Shown piece after piece: positions 39,825-48,901 of a DNA stretch of 64,000 nt. Position numbers and translations under genes: made by a program. Source of the DNA: Mixta mediterraneensis (GTDB lineage Bacteria > Pseudomonadota > Gammaproteobacteria > Enterobacterales > Enterobacteriaceae). Where the stretch lies: contig NZ_JACFXY010000003.1 of the NCBI RefSeq assembly GCF_014946725.1, positions 310,001-374,000 of the forward strand, in the 5' to 3' direction. The notes below the pieces were generated by a model. It did not search any database. It saw nothing but the letters and a program-made list of their open reading frames with translations, and was not told the origin of the DNA. Numbering within the stretch: position 1 is the first letter of the stretch; each line of letters starts with the position of its first letter.

Positions 39825-40993
39825 TATTTTTTCTCCTTTATTACCGTGGACGTGCTGCCGTCCGGTTTATAGACGGTCAGCGTCTGGGTTTTTCCGGTCT
39901 TTTTACCTTTCTTCGCTTTGCCCTGCGTAACCGGCCCTCGTGCCACTTCCAGTTCGGTGATGTAGCCGCTGTTACGGTCAAACGCATGGCGGGCAGTAGT
40001 TATCAGCCATGGCCCGGATAACTGACCAAAACCCACCAGTTCAATTTTGTTGCCTGCAGTCAACTGGGGCGTCCCCATCAGCGTCAGGGAGCCGTTCTGC
40101 TGGTATTCGTTATGCCTGGCCAGCGCCGAATCTGCTTTAATCCGTGCGGTGTCCGGGTCGCTGACGCGGCTGTTGACCTTCAGTGAGTCGGCACTGGTGA
40201 CCTTACCACCTTTGGTTTTTTTGTCGCTTTCGCTGGTACCGCCATCAGCTTCATAAACGATCAGCTTTTTATCGCTGCTCTTCTGGTGTTTTACTTTCGC
40301 TGATTTGTAGACGCGGTTGATGGTGTCACGCAGGGAAAAGCTGGCCACATCCTGCGGCTTCAACTGTTTTACCGGCTCCTGACCGCGCAGCGTGGCCAGA
40401 TGAGAGAAAATCAGCTGGTCGCTGACCACTTTCACGGCATAACCATACTCGCTGGCCAGTCGGCGCAGGAAGCCCACGTCCGTTTCAGCATACTGGGTCA
40501 CCCGGTCAATTTTGATGGACTCAATACTGCCAACCAGCTTCAGCTGATGCTTTTTGGCAATCCGTCCGGCGATGGCCGCCAGCGTGGTGCTCTCGAAACC
40601 ACGACTGGATTTTGTCCGCAGGGCGTTGTTGACCGACGTGGCCACGCCCCGGATAGCGACAACGGACGCGGGCGAACTCACCTCGATCTCGTCTATAGAG
40701 AACGTACCGCAGGACAGCAGCTTCTCGCCCTGATAACCCATTTTCAGCGTCAGCGTGTCACCCTCGCCCGGATACCACTTATCCAGCCAGCGGTCATCGG
40801 TGTCGTCCAGTTCCACCTCAATGGTATCGGACTCGCTTTTGATGTTATCGCTGTAGGTTACGCGGGTGACATAGGGGGCGATATCGGTGGTGATGTTCTT
40901 CTGCAGATACCATAGCGTGAACACCGGACTCAGAACATCGCTGACGCCGGTTAACGCTGATGCGGCTTGTGCAGTGCTGTTTATCTCAGCCAT
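39824..40993 (-). CDS. Tail hub protein, P2 gpD-like (late control D family)
   Basis: A 389-residue tail hub protein. Key segments are VTYSDNIKSESDTIEVELDD near the N-terminus, WYPGEGDTLTLKMGYQGEKL and AETDVGFLRRLASEYGYAVK in the middle, and LVGFGQLSGPWLITTARHAF before a basic tail (KAKKGKKTGKTQTL). These are typical of the phage late control D/gpD family. Located between gpX and gpV as in P2. Confidence 0.9.
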   Translation of the reverse strand: MAEINSTAQAASALTGVSDVLSPVFTLWYLQKNITTDIAPYVTRVTYSDNIKSESDTIEVELDDTDDRWLDKWYPGEGDTLTLKMGYQGEKLLSCGTFSIDEIEVSSPASVVAIRGVATSVNNALRTKSSRGFESTTLAAIAGRIAKKHQLKLVGSIESIKIDRVTQYAETDVGFLRRLASEYGYAVKVVSDQLIFSHLATLRGQEPVKQLKPQDVASFSLRDTINRVYKSAKVKHQKSSDKKLIVYEADGGTSESDKKTKGGKVTSADSLKVNSRVSDPDTARIKADSALARHNEYQQNGSLTLMGTPQLTAGNKIELVGFGQLSGPWLITTARHAFDRNSGYITELEVARGPVTQGKAKKGKKTGKTQTLTVYKPDGSTSTVIKEKK

Positions 40994-41196
40994 GGGGCAA
41001 TATCCTCTTCTGTACTGGCTTCTTCAGCCTCGATAACCGGAATCAGTAACAACAGCCCGGAGGGCAGCACCGGCGTGATGGCCACGTGTGGATTGGCGGC
41101 AATTATCCGGGGATAGCCCAGCGGGTCGCCGTAGTACTGCCATGCGAGAGAGTCCCAGCGCTCTCCGTCACGGGTGACATGTTCAAGAAACATCAC
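40981..41196 (-). CDS. Tail protein, P2 gpX-like
   Basis: A 71-residue LysM-like protein (EHVTRDGERWDSLAWQYYGD, YPRIIAANPHVAITPVLPSG), matching the gpX family of tail completion proteins. It overlaps its neighbours on both sides, as in a compact tail operon. Confidence 0.9.
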   Translation of the reverse strand: MMFLEHVTRDGERWDSLAWQYYGDPLGYPRIIAANPHVAITPVLPSGLLLLIPVIEAEEASTEEDIAPWLR

Positions 41197-42077
41197 ACAC
41201 TCCTCGCCAGAATTTTGGCTGCCATGGTGCTTAACCCCGGCGACATACGGGTGAAGGTGGTGCTGGCGGAGTTAAGCTGCCCGGAAACGGCATCCAGCGC
41301 TGCTGCGATATTGCTGCCGTCCACGCCGCTCAGTGAAGACTGTGCCTGTTGTACATACGTGGCCGCATCACTGGTGGCTCTGGCCAGACTGATGGCATCA
41401 GGCATGGATTCAGAAAGCGCATTAAATGCCGGAACGCTTTGACCCAACGCCCCGGACACGTTGCCCAGCCCGCTCATAAGCCCCGGTACGCGGATCAGTG
41501 CAACGGCGGGGTTATCCTTCATTTTCTGCGCAACCCGAACGGCACTGATGGTGGTCTGGAGAACAGACTGCGCCTGTTTGGCGTAGTTGACGCCGTCGCG
41601 GACGTACTGCGCTACCCCGGAAGGTGAAGGAACGGCACCGGAGACCGCCCCGACGCCGGGAACCTGCGTGCGTATTGCGGATGGCTGTAGCGGGTTTTTC
41701 GGGTCGCCGATGTACTCCCGGAGAGACGCGGTGGCGTTGACGGCCAGCACGTTGCCGGTGCTGTCGGTCTGCTCGCTGGTCGCAGTAACATCGGTAATCA
41801 CGAACCAGCCGCGATAGTCACCGTTGCCGAAGACCAGCGCCAGCGCCTGATGGGCCTTCATGGCCGTTCGCAGTCTCGCCAGCTCCACGTCGGGCACACA
41901 ATAGTGCTGATGGAAGACCAGGCTTATCTGGATTTCGTCGAGCTTATCGCCAACGAACTGCAGGCCGGGCTTACCCTCGATACGGGGATGCTCCGCATAA
42001 TCGACGCCGAACGTCGCCTCGAAACCGTCCCAGTAGGTAATCAGTTCAAACTCAATATCTCCCAGTACTGCGAACAT
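41193..42077 (-). CDS. Tail protein, P2 gpU-like with extended C-terminus
   Basis: The N-terminal part of 294 residues fits the gpU tail-terminator family (MFAVLGDIEFELITYWDGFE, EIQISLVFHQHYCVPDVELA, VFGNGDYRGWFVITDVTATS). Its C-terminal half is alanine/serine-rich and helical and not found in P2 gpU (about 160 residues). The extra part is common in Mu/P2 hybrid prophages but its role is unknown. Confidence 0.8.
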   Translation of the reverse strand: MFAVLGDIEFELITYWDGFEATFGVDYAEHPRIEGKPGLQFVGDKLDEIQISLVFHQHYCVPDVELARLRTAMKAHQALALVFGNGDYRGWFVITDVTATSEQTDSTGNVLAVNATASLREYIGDPKNPLQPSAIRTQVPGVGAVSGAVPSPSGVAQYVRDGVNYAKQAQSVLQTTISAVRVAQKMKDNPAVALIRVPGLMSGLGNVSGALGQSVPAFNALSESMPDAISLARATSDAATYVQQAQSSLSGVDGSNIAAALDAVSGQLNSASTTFTRMSPGLSTMAAKILARSV

Positions 42078-44542
42078 TAGCTGTACCTCCTGCGTTGTTG
42101 CTGAGCCAGCAGACGCTCCAGCATTTTCTCCAGTTCATGCAGGCTCATATTCAGTGTGCCGGTCAACCCGTCAGGCGCTGCGGTTTCTTTGCCATTGAGG
42201 AAAAACTGAGGATTAAAGCTGACCTGAATACCGCCAGACGCTCCGCCGCCAGTTGCAGCTGCGCCACGACCTGAATATCCCGCCGCCATGATTTCCGGCG
42301 ACGGGATACGGGGAACATCCGGTGTCATTTCAGTGGCCAGGCGCTGCCCGGCCAGCGCAGCCTGTGGTGTCGTGCGTTGCAGGCCGATAGCCGCTCCCTG
42401 CGCGATGTTGTCACCAAAGCCCATGAATACCCGGCTTGGCGAATGGATACCCAGCTTTTCTTTAAACCAGCCACCGACGCTGTCGCCCATGTCTGTGACG
42501 GTGGTTTTGAGCGACTCCCATTTGTTTTTGATGCCGTTAATCAGGCCGTCGATAAGATGGCCACCGAAGTCGGTGAACTTCGCTGGCAGATCAACGCCGA
42601 GATATTTCAGCGCAGCCGCAAAGGCTTTATAGAGCAGACCAACCGGCGACCAGTTAATCAGCAGCTTACCAATCCCCACGACACCGCCATTAAACGCCTC
42701 TTTAATGTCAGCCCAGCGCTGTTTAAACCAGCTACTGACTGCGCCCCAGTTGCGATAAATAAGGTAAGCTGCTGCCGCGACGGCGGTGATGGCGAGACCA
42801 ATGGGATTCATCAGCAGCGCCCGGCCAATCCAGAGAACGGCCCGCCCGGCGATCATAATGCCGCGAACCAGCCCACCTGACAGCACACCACCCAGTGTTC
42901 TGGCTCCTCTGGCGACGGCGCTGAAGCCGGTCACCAGCCAGCGGAGCTTACCGCCTTCACCGAGTGCAAGCGACAGTCGAAGCCAGTTGGCCCGCAGTAA
43001 AACGGCATTTTTCCAGACGTTAACAAAGGGGGAAATAAGGAGATTCAGCCCCAGCTTGAGACCGATAGTGGCCATCTTGAAAGCGAGTAATGCTCCTACA
43101 ACCTTTATGGTGCCGCTGACGATTTGCGGGTTTGCCGCTATCCATTTGCCGACACTGTCCATTAAAGGAATAAAAGTCTCACCCAGTTGGATCAAGGCCG
43201 GGCGTAGTGACTCACCAATGCTGATGGCTGCCTCGTTAAAACCAATCTGAGTTCTGCGCCAACGACCTTCGAGCGTATTATTTTGTTTTGCAGCATCCTT
43301 ATCCAGCGTAGACATTGCTGACGGGGTATTCATTTCCTGCTTGCTGGAAAGGTATTTATTCCAGCCCTGACGCATTGACAGTAAATGGTTAACGGTCTGG
43401 ATATCAGTGAAGACTTCTGCCAGACCAAATGCCTCCATTAGTTTCTGCTGGCCTTCCTGATCGCCTCTTGATCCTGCTGCTTTCCATTGCTGTAAAAACG
43501 CCTTACCTTTACCGTCAATGAAACGGTTGGCAATCATCAGCGAGGCTTCGTACTGTGAAAAGCCCTGAGCGACGTAATTCTGCATTGACCCCTGGTAATC
43601 CACCCCGGCTTTAGCATATTTCTGGATAGTATCTCCGCGCCCCATCGCCGCCAGCCAGTTTGACATATTGGTGACGGCCTCTTCCGCTGAGCCGCTGCCT
43701 TTACCAACTTCCAGACTGGCGACGATCTGGGTTATGGCGTCTTTGCCGTAAATACCACGTGCAGCGAAGGCTTTGGCCATACCGGGTAACGCTTTCGCCA
43801 TATCCTTTAGTTCAAACGAGCCTAGCTTAGCCCCGGTTGCCGCAATCCCAAACGCCTGCTCCAGCTCTTTCGCATCGGTAATTTTCAGCGCATCGCTAAA
43901 GGCGTAGGTCATTTTTGCGAGGTCAGTCATATCCGCTTTGGTGGCCGTGGCCGCTTTACCGAGCATCCCGGCAAATTTAGCTGCCTGCTCCGGGTTCATA
44001 CCATCGGCAACTAACTGATTAACACCCCCTAGCAGGGACTCCTGGAGCTGATTGACCTGAAGGGATGCCCGACGAATGGCAGTACCGATGGCCTGTTCCT
44101 GCCTTGAATCCAGATCACCAGTGACACTGATATCCCGCAACTGCGATTCAAACGAGGCATATTGTTTGACTGAGGCCATGACCGGTGCACCCAGTGTTCT
44201 GCCGATGGCATAGGTTTCTGCTCCCTGGCCATAGAGCGCCATGCGGTTAGCTTTCAGCGCGTCACTGGTGGCTGATACTGCTGACAAACGGCGCTGCTGG
44301 CGCTCAATTTGCTCCATTGTGCGGCTTACCCGCAGCAGGTCGCTGTTGAGGCGCTGCATCCGGGAAGAACCCAACTGACCATAGCGTTCTGTTGCACGGG
44401 TTAAGGCGTTTTGGCGTTCCTGCAGGCGGCGCGATGTATCGCCCAGGGAATCAAGGGCGCGTCGGGTACCGCTGACGGCTGAGCGGAAGCTGCTCCCGAC
44501 AATGCCGCCAATAATGACGCCGACTGAAAATTCACTGGCCAC
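42077..44542 (-). CDS. Tail tape measure protein
   Basis: An 821-residue protein that sets tail length. It has an N-terminal coiled coil (LTRATERYGQLGSSRMQRLN), a TP901-type domain, and a central hydrophobic region (two or three membrane-like segments around LLMNPIGLAITAVAAAAYLI). A C-terminal KEKLGIHSPSRVFMGFGDNI motif is typical of P2 gpT-like proteins. Appears intact. Confidence 0.9.
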   Translation of the reverse strand: MASEFSVGVIIGGIVGSSFRSAVSGTRRALDSLGDTSRRLQERQNALTRATERYGQLGSSRMQRLNSDLLRVSRTMEQIERQQRRLSAVSATSDALKANRMALYGQGAETYAIGRTLGAPVMASVKQYASFESQLRDISVTGDLDSRQEQAIGTAIRRASLQVNQLQESLLGGVNQLVADGMNPEQAAKFAGMLGKAATATKADMTDLAKMTYAFSDALKITDAKELEQAFGIAATGAKLGSFELKDMAKALPGMAKAFAARGIYGKDAITQIVASLEVGKGSGSAEEAVTNMSNWLAAMGRGDTIQKYAKAGVDYQGSMQNYVAQGFSQYEASLMIANRFIDGKGKAFLQQWKAAGSRGDQEGQQKLMEAFGLAEVFTDIQTVNHLLSMRQGWNKYLSSKQEMNTPSAMSTLDKDAAKQNNTLEGRWRRTQIGFNEAAISIGESLRPALIQLGETFIPLMDSVGKWIAANPQIVSGTIKVVGALLAFKMATIGLKLGLNLLISPFVNVWKNAVLLRANWLRLSLALGEGGKLRWLVTGFSAVARGARTLGGVLSGGLVRGIMIAGRAVLWIGRALLMNPIGLAITAVAAAAYLIYRNWGAVSSWFKQRWADIKEAFNGGVVGIGKLLINWSPVGLLYKAFAAALKYLGVDLPAKFTDFGGHLIDGLINGIKNKWESLKTTVTDMGDSVGGWFKEKLGIHSPSRVFMGFGDNIAQGAAIGLQRTTPQAALAGQRLATEMTPDVPRIPSPEIMAAGYSGRGAAATGGGASGGIQVSFNPQFFLNGKETAAPDGLTGTLNMSLHELEKMLERLLAQQQRRRYS

Positions 44543-44634
44543 GGTGGTTATCCTCTGAAAGCGGAAAAACGGAAGGAAAATGTCTGAGAGCCATGCAGAA
44601 CAGCCGCGAGTAGCGGCTGTTAAGTGATGAGGAG

Positions 44635-44760
44635 TTAATGATTATCGCCGAACTCGCTTCTGATTTGCTCTTCAGCCTGCTCCAGCCACATCTCCAGATC
44701 GTCAGTATCGAGGGCATCAATCTCCCCCGGCTGAAATCTAAACCACCTCGCCAGCAGCCC
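44635..44760 (-). CDS. Tail chaperone extension E' (probable frameshift product)
   Basis: A 41-codon frame overlapping the end of gpE, encoding LLARWFRFQPGEIDALDTDD then EMWLEQAEEQIRSEFGDNH. It resembles P2 gpE', normally made as an extension of gpE by ribosomal frameshifting. The shift needed is +1 or -2. A GGGG run at 44758-44761 is the best slip site; Mu is reported to use a -2 shift at a G-rich site. An independent ATG 12 bp upstream of the run is possible. Confidence 0.7.
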   Translation of the reverse strand, partial: GLLARWFRFQPGEIDALDTDDLEMWLEQAEEQIRSEFGDNH

Positions 44761-45052
44761 CTGCGCCTGCATCAGCGTTTTCGTCGCTCTTGCCCAGCCC
44801 AGTGACTTGCTGAAATCGTTTCTGCAGCTCCATGTAGTCGGCAAGATCCATATTATCGAGGTCTTCCGGAAGAATACCGGTGCTACGGGCAATCAGCGGC
44901 TCGTCCCAGTCAGCCGGGTCTTTACTGATTTTGCGCACCTGCTTCAGGTCTTTGACCGTCAGGCGTTTCAGTTCAACCTGCTCAACTCTGGTGCCAGCAG
45001 CGGTGGTGAAGGGGTAAGACAGCTTAAAAGTATCGGATTGGGTTTGTGACAT
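44738..45052 (-). CDS. Tail assembly chaperone gpE-like
   Basis: A 104-residue protein of the phage tail assembly chaperone family E/41/14: LSYPFTTAAGTRVEQVELKR then LTVKDLKQVRKISKDPADWD and MDLADYMELQKRFQQVTGLG. It lies just upstream of the tape measure gene, which it should bind during assembly. Confidence 0.88.
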   Translation of the reverse strand: MSQTQSDTFKLSYPFTTAAGTRVEQVELKRLTVKDLKQVRKISKDPADWDEPLIARSTGILPEDLDNMDLADYMELQKRFQQVTGLGKSDENADAGAGAAGEVV

Positions 45053-45120
45053 GATCGTGCTCCTGTGTAAGTTCAGAGCAGTATGTCTGGTGGTGGGACT
45101 GGCAGATATTAAAGGGGATT

Positions 45121-45143
45121 AAGAAGAAAGGGGCCGAAGCCCC
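45121..45143 (-). terminator. UUCG-loop terminator within the tail operon
   Basis: On the minus strand GGGGC-TTCG-GCCCC is followed by TTTCTTCTT. It lies between the small tail-region gene and gpE, so it may reduce or reset transcription inside the operon. Confidence 0.75.
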
Positions 45144-45150
45144 TGTGATA

Positions 45151-45432
45151 TCAGTGAGTGCGAAAGCCTTTGCAGTTACGCAGGAAGGCGATAAGAAGTG
45201 CCTTTCCTTCAGATTTGCCGATGCCGGTGAACCAGTGGTCAGGTGGCTCTCATGCCTCAATCAGGTCAGCTAGCTTTCGTGCTTTGGAGCGTGTGCAGTC
45301 AATCGGGTCATTGGTTTTCTGGGTATTAAAAAGGTTTTCCACCCCTGAAATATCAAGGATGGTAAACCACGTACCATTCCCCATGCCAATCGAACCACAG
45401 TTCCCGCCTTTATCTTCAATCTCGACGGTCAC
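45151..45432 (-). pseudogene. Small conserved tail-region protein with in-frame opal codon
   Basis: Starts at GTG 45432, overlapping the tail tube stop region. The frame reads VEIEDKGGNCGSIGMGNGTW through ARKLADLIEA, then TGA (45250-45252), then EPPDHWFTGIGKSEGKALLI and LRNCKGFRTH to a TGA at 45151. The part after the stop continues the same protein, and WEPP would be expected there (TGG to TGA). The intact length is 93 codons. Function unknown; similar small genes sit between tube and gpE in related prophages. Confidence 0.7.
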
Positions 45433-45434
45433 CG

Positions 45435-45956
45435 TCAGCCCCCGATGTTGATGCGGTAGTCGGTCAACTGGTCAATGCCGCCGACGCGGAAGATGTTGGC
45501 CAGATAGTCCAGCTCCAGCAACTCTTCACCATCCAGTACCTGCTTGATGTACGTGCAGGTGAAGCTACTGGAGAACTCGGCGTTCTCATGCTGTTTGAAC
45601 GTCCCCAGCGGGTTCTTCTTAAACATGATCGTCAGGAAAGTGACCAGCGGAATTTCGTCAATCAGCCCCTGCGAACTGTAGCGCTGAACGCTGGAACGGC
45701 ACTGCAGCGCCAGCGACTTATACGGGTTCGCGGCAGACAGCATCGCGTCGCGGTAAAAGCTGTTCCACTTGATCTCGCCCTCAAGCTTGTCGAAGCCAGC
45801 AGGGAGTTCCACCTTGCCCACCATCCCCAGCGCCTTATGCTCCTGCATGGTCATGGAGACGTCAGGCAGTTTGACCTCCTCGGCCCGGCCCAGCAGGTTA
45901 GCGCCATCCAGGTAGATGTTGGCATTCGTGATGCGGTTGATCTCAATCTTTGCCAT
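45435..45956 (-). CDS. Major tail tube protein, P2 gpFII-like
   Basis: A 173-residue tube protein (INRITNANIYLDGANLLGRA, EVKLPDVSMTMQEHKALGMV, AGFDKLEGEIKWNSFYRDAM, ending YLANIFRVGGIDQLTDYRIN). The ATG overlaps the sheath stop in the corrected frame. Intact. Confidence 0.92.
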   Translation of the reverse strand: MAKIEINRITNANIYLDGANLLGRAEEVKLPDVSMTMQEHKALGMVGKVELPAGFDKLEGEIKWNSFYRDAMLSAANPYKSLALQCRSSVQRYSSQGLIDEIPLVTFLTIMFKKNPLGTFKQHENAEFSSSFTCTYIKQVLDGEELLELDYLANIFRVGGIDQLTDYRINIGG

Positions 45957-47382
45957 CAGCTATTCCCCTTCAGGGTTAACAGGTATTCCGAGGTGATCTC
46001 AGTCTCAAACGTCAGTCGCTCCAGTGGCGGTGGCGGCGTGTATTTGTAGCTCAGCAACAGGTGACCGGCGGCCAGCTCCGTCTCTTCATTACGGGCCGGA
46101 TCAAACCAGCAGCTGAAGCCCAGCAGCGCACCGTCGCCAATCAGCTTGCGACGTAGGCGTTGACCGACTCCGTCAGCGCATCAATCAGCGCCTGGGTAAT
46201 CGGCATGTCGATGTACTGCTGGCTGAAATAACGCAGCGACTCGTTGATCACATCACCGGTGCGGCGAACGTTCTCAAAGTTGCGCATATGGGTGACCGTT
46301 GGCCATGCTGCCGTCCGGTTCCCCCACAGACGCAGGCCGCTGCCGTAGCTGCTGAAGACCGTAGTGATGCCCTGTTCGTTGAGCAGGTTCACCTCGCTCT
46401 GCGGGTCATCAATCATTGCCGACAGCTGGCGCTCGACGCCGGTGATACCCAGAATCTCCTGGTTGGAGGACGACCACCAGTAGCCCTTGTCCAGGTCGAC
46501 TTTGGCACGCAGACCTGCAGCACGCTGGCTCAGCGGCTCCAGCCGTTCGCTGTTGGTGGCCGCGTCGTACACCTTGACGTGCGGGTAGCACAGACGGACG
46601 CGGTCGGAGCTGGTATTGAAGTTAATGGTGCCTTCCGGGCCACGCCCCGCCAGAGCCTGCGCAAAAGTGGTACCAATCGGCGCGTCGATGTAGGTCACCG
46701 CGCCCAGCTTCTCAGCCATGGCGATAAGCTCAACCGAGACGCTGTTCTGGGTGCAGAATACCGGGGCAATCAGGATTTTGGCGAAGTAGCCAAACAGGTT
46801 GAAGCTGTCGTTGAGCTGCTTCATGCCGGTACGGTTGCCCGCCGCGTTAACGGCACCGATGATATCAGCCGGGGTGACTTTGGTCGGATCAGCATAGTTA
46901 TAGCTGGCCTTCACCGTTGCATCTGCAGCAATGCTCTTACCGAGGTTGGTAATCACCCCGGTCTGTGCATCAAGCGAGTAGTCCTGACCTTCCACATAAG
47001 GCTGGCCATCGCTGTCCGGTTTCAGCACCAGCTGCGCGACCACCGGATTAGCCAGCTGCGCTTTGCCCGTCGCCTTGTCGAACGTTATGTCTTCATCGGC
47101 CACAGTGGTTTTATGCACAACTGGATCTAGCACGTTAATGACCAGAACGGTGCCTGCGCCATGGTCGTAGATCGCATCCAGTGCCTGCGGAATGGTAAAG
47201 CCGGTGAGCTGGCTGCCAAACGTCGCTGCATCTTTCTCAGACAGGCACTGCACCAGCGTATTGACGTCCCCCATCGGGGCAGTACCAATCAGGCCAATGA
47301 CGGCAGACTTCACCGTTTTTACCGGGCGGGCACCGTTTTCCACCTCAATGGTTTCGACGCCATGCAGATAGTTAGCTGCCAT
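45956..47382 (-). pseudogene. Contractile tail sheath gene with a 1-nt frameshift
   Basis: The first frame codes for 413 residues of a sheath protein (AVIGLIGTAPMGDVNTLVQC, ITGVERQLSAMIDDPQSEVN, VRRTGDVINESLRYFSQQYI) and stops at 46141. One base lower, the frame continues with RKLIGDGALLGFSCWFDPAR and runs to 45956, ending LTLKGNS. The gene length is one base short of 476 codons, so a single base was lost near 46151. The missing C-terminal domain is needed for sheath polymerisation. A sequencing error is possible. Confidence 0.85.
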
Positions 47383-47626
47383 GGGAGTCCTCCGTTTTCA
47401 CATCGTTGTCGCCGGCGTTCCTGCGCTTTGGTGACTGCACAGCCGGTGTGCTGGCGGGTTTAGTCTCTTCAGATACCGGCGTCAGATGCTTCAGCGCCAC
47501 CAGTACCTTCACATAGTCATGCTCCTCCGGCAGGGAAACATTCTTCCCCGGCCAGAGCAGGATTTCGGTTCCGTCCGACAGCGTGACGCCGCTGGCCGGG
47601 CCGGAATAGCGGTATTCTTTCATCAC
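47372..47626 (-). CDS. DUF2635 protein (Mu gp38-like)
   Basis: 84 residues beginning MMKEYRYSGPASGVTLSDGT, with LLWPGKNVSLPEEHDYVKVL, the pattern of DUF2635 proteins found before the sheath gene in Mu-like phages. The C-terminus is lysine- and proline-rich. Function unknown. Confidence 0.82.
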   Translation of the reverse strand: MMKEYRYSGPASGVTLSDGTEILLWPGKNVSLPEEHDYVKVLVALKHLTPVSEETKPASTPAVQSPKRRNAGDNDVKTEDSHGS

Positions 47627-48087
47627 TCGCTTTCCTCATAGTTCACTTCGGTTAACAGCGGGCCGGACGGTAAGTCGCTGTCTTCGATAAAGACGCTTTC
47701 GGTTGCGAAGTCGAGAGCGTACTGCCACAGCCCCTTGACCTCACCGATAAACACTTCACGGGTCAGCCAGATACGACGGCGGCAGTTCGTCGGGGTGTAG
47801 CCACCGAGGATGCGGCGGACTGCATCCAGAACGTCAATCGCACCTCTTTTACCGTTGAGCTGGCGAAAGACCACCGTGACGCAGAGCTGGATACTCTGAG
47901 GCTGGAGCACCGCACCAATATCATCGGGTTTGTCGAAGCGCGAACCGGCATAACTCAGCAGCAACGCCCCGACAGGATGATTCAGGCGGTATTCGGACGG
48001 TTTTTCCGGGAAGTACTCCACCTGCAACTGTGGCAGCTTCTCCCGTAACCGGGCCAGTACCGCATCGAGGACGGGCAGAACGTTCAT
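47623..48087 (-). CDS. Mu gp37-like tail completion protein (DUF1834)
   Basis: 154 residues (VLPVLDAVLARLREKLPQLQ, FPEKPSEYRLNHPVGALLLS, VLDAVRRILGGYTPTNCRRR). The family is found at this position in Mu-like phages and is thought to join head and tail. It overlaps both neighbours. Confidence 0.82.
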   Translation of the reverse strand: MNVLPVLDAVLARLREKLPQLQVEYFPEKPSEYRLNHPVGALLLSYAGSRFDKPDDIGAVLQPQSIQLCVTVVFRQLNGKRGAIDVLDAVRRILGGYTPTNCRRRIWLTREVFIGEVKGLWQYALDFATESVFIEDSDLPSGPLLTEVNYEESE

Positions 48088-48533
48088 CAGTATTTCTCCA
48101 GTAATCCGTCGCGCCCGCCAAAGGTGGGGCGGCGTGCCCGCGCCCGGATTTCACCGGACTCGGGCACATCCTTCTGAGTGGACTGCAGCCCCAGCGTCAG
48201 CTTCCCGTCGCGGATGGCCTCCAGCTGTCGCCGGGCCTCTTTGTGGTCATCCTTCACGGTATCCGGGACAGCCCCTTCCGGGCGGCGGGTGTAAAGCCGG
48301 TAACGCACCAGCGTGATGGCAATGTCCCGCAGAACGGTCGGTATCTCTGCCAGCGGCAGGGTATAGCGTCCGCGCAGATGGGCATCAATCAGCTCATCGG
48401 CATAGCGAATACAGCTGTCCACCACCTCAGTTTTCACCGTCGCGGGCGAGTCGAAGTCCAGCTCCTCATTGGTGAGCTGAATTAGCGTCCGCTCAGGAAC
48501 CTGTTCAAGCAAATCCGCGAGGGTGCAGTACAT
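48087..48533 (-). CDS. Mu gp36-like protein (DUF1320)
   Basis: 148 residues from ATG 48533 (MYCTLADLLEQVPERTLIQL). Conserved stretches are VVDSCIRYADELIDAHLRGR, YTLPLAEIPTVLRDIAITLV and RRQLEAIRDGKLTLGL, typical of DUF1320 head-tail connector proteins. Confidence 0.87.
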   Translation of the reverse strand: MYCTLADLLEQVPERTLIQLTNEELDFDSPATVKTEVVDSCIRYADELIDAHLRGRYTLPLAEIPTVLRDIAITLVRYRLYTRRPEGAVPDTVKDDHKEARRQLEAIRDGKLTLGLQSTQKDVPESGEIRARARRPTFGGRDGLLEKY

Positions 48534-48534
48534 A

Positions 48535-48891
48535 TCACACCCCGCGCAGGATGCGGATAACGTCGCCTTCGGCCAGAGCCTCATCCAGCGCAATCCCGGC
48601 AGAAATACCCGCCGGGGTCTCGCCTGATGCGGCTGTCTGGGGAACGGCGCAGGCATTATCATCCGACTGGACGTTCTGCCCTTTAGCAATCGCAGCACCA
48701 GCCTCGACTGCAACAATACCCAGTACGTTGACCGGCGTTACATCACCGGCAGCGGCATCCACCTCTGCCACGCCGAGCGCGACGGCTCCGGCCTGACAGG
48801 GGCCATTATCGGCACCGACAAAGCGCTGTTGCGTCAGCGCTGCGCTGGCCGTCACGGTGGTGGTCAGAATGACCTGTTGAGTTGTACCCAT
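48535..48891 (-). CDS. DUF2190 capsid decoration protein
   Basis: 118 residues, Ala/Val-rich, with the DUF2190 layout (AALTQQRFVGADNGPCQAGA, VNVLGIVAVEAGAAIAKGQN, GIALDEALAEGDVIRILRGV). Proteins of this family stabilise the capsid as cement. It lies next to the major capsid gene. Confidence 0.85.
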   Translation of the reverse strand: MGTTQQVILTTTVTASAALTQQRFVGADNGPCQAGAVALGVAEVDAAAGDVTPVNVLGIVAVEAGAAIAKGQNVQSDDNACAVPQTAASGETPAGISAGIALDEALAEGDVIRILRGV

Positions 48892-48901
48892 AACCGTCTC
48901 C

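Noticed and set aside
45250..45432. A complete 60-residue protein ending at the TGA
   Set aside because: Coding sequence continues in the same frame beyond the TGA to a second stop, so I treat it as an interrupted gene.
46288..47130. 280-codon plus-strand ORF opposite the tail sheath gene
   Set aside because: Antisense to a well-supported phage gene and without any family resemblance.
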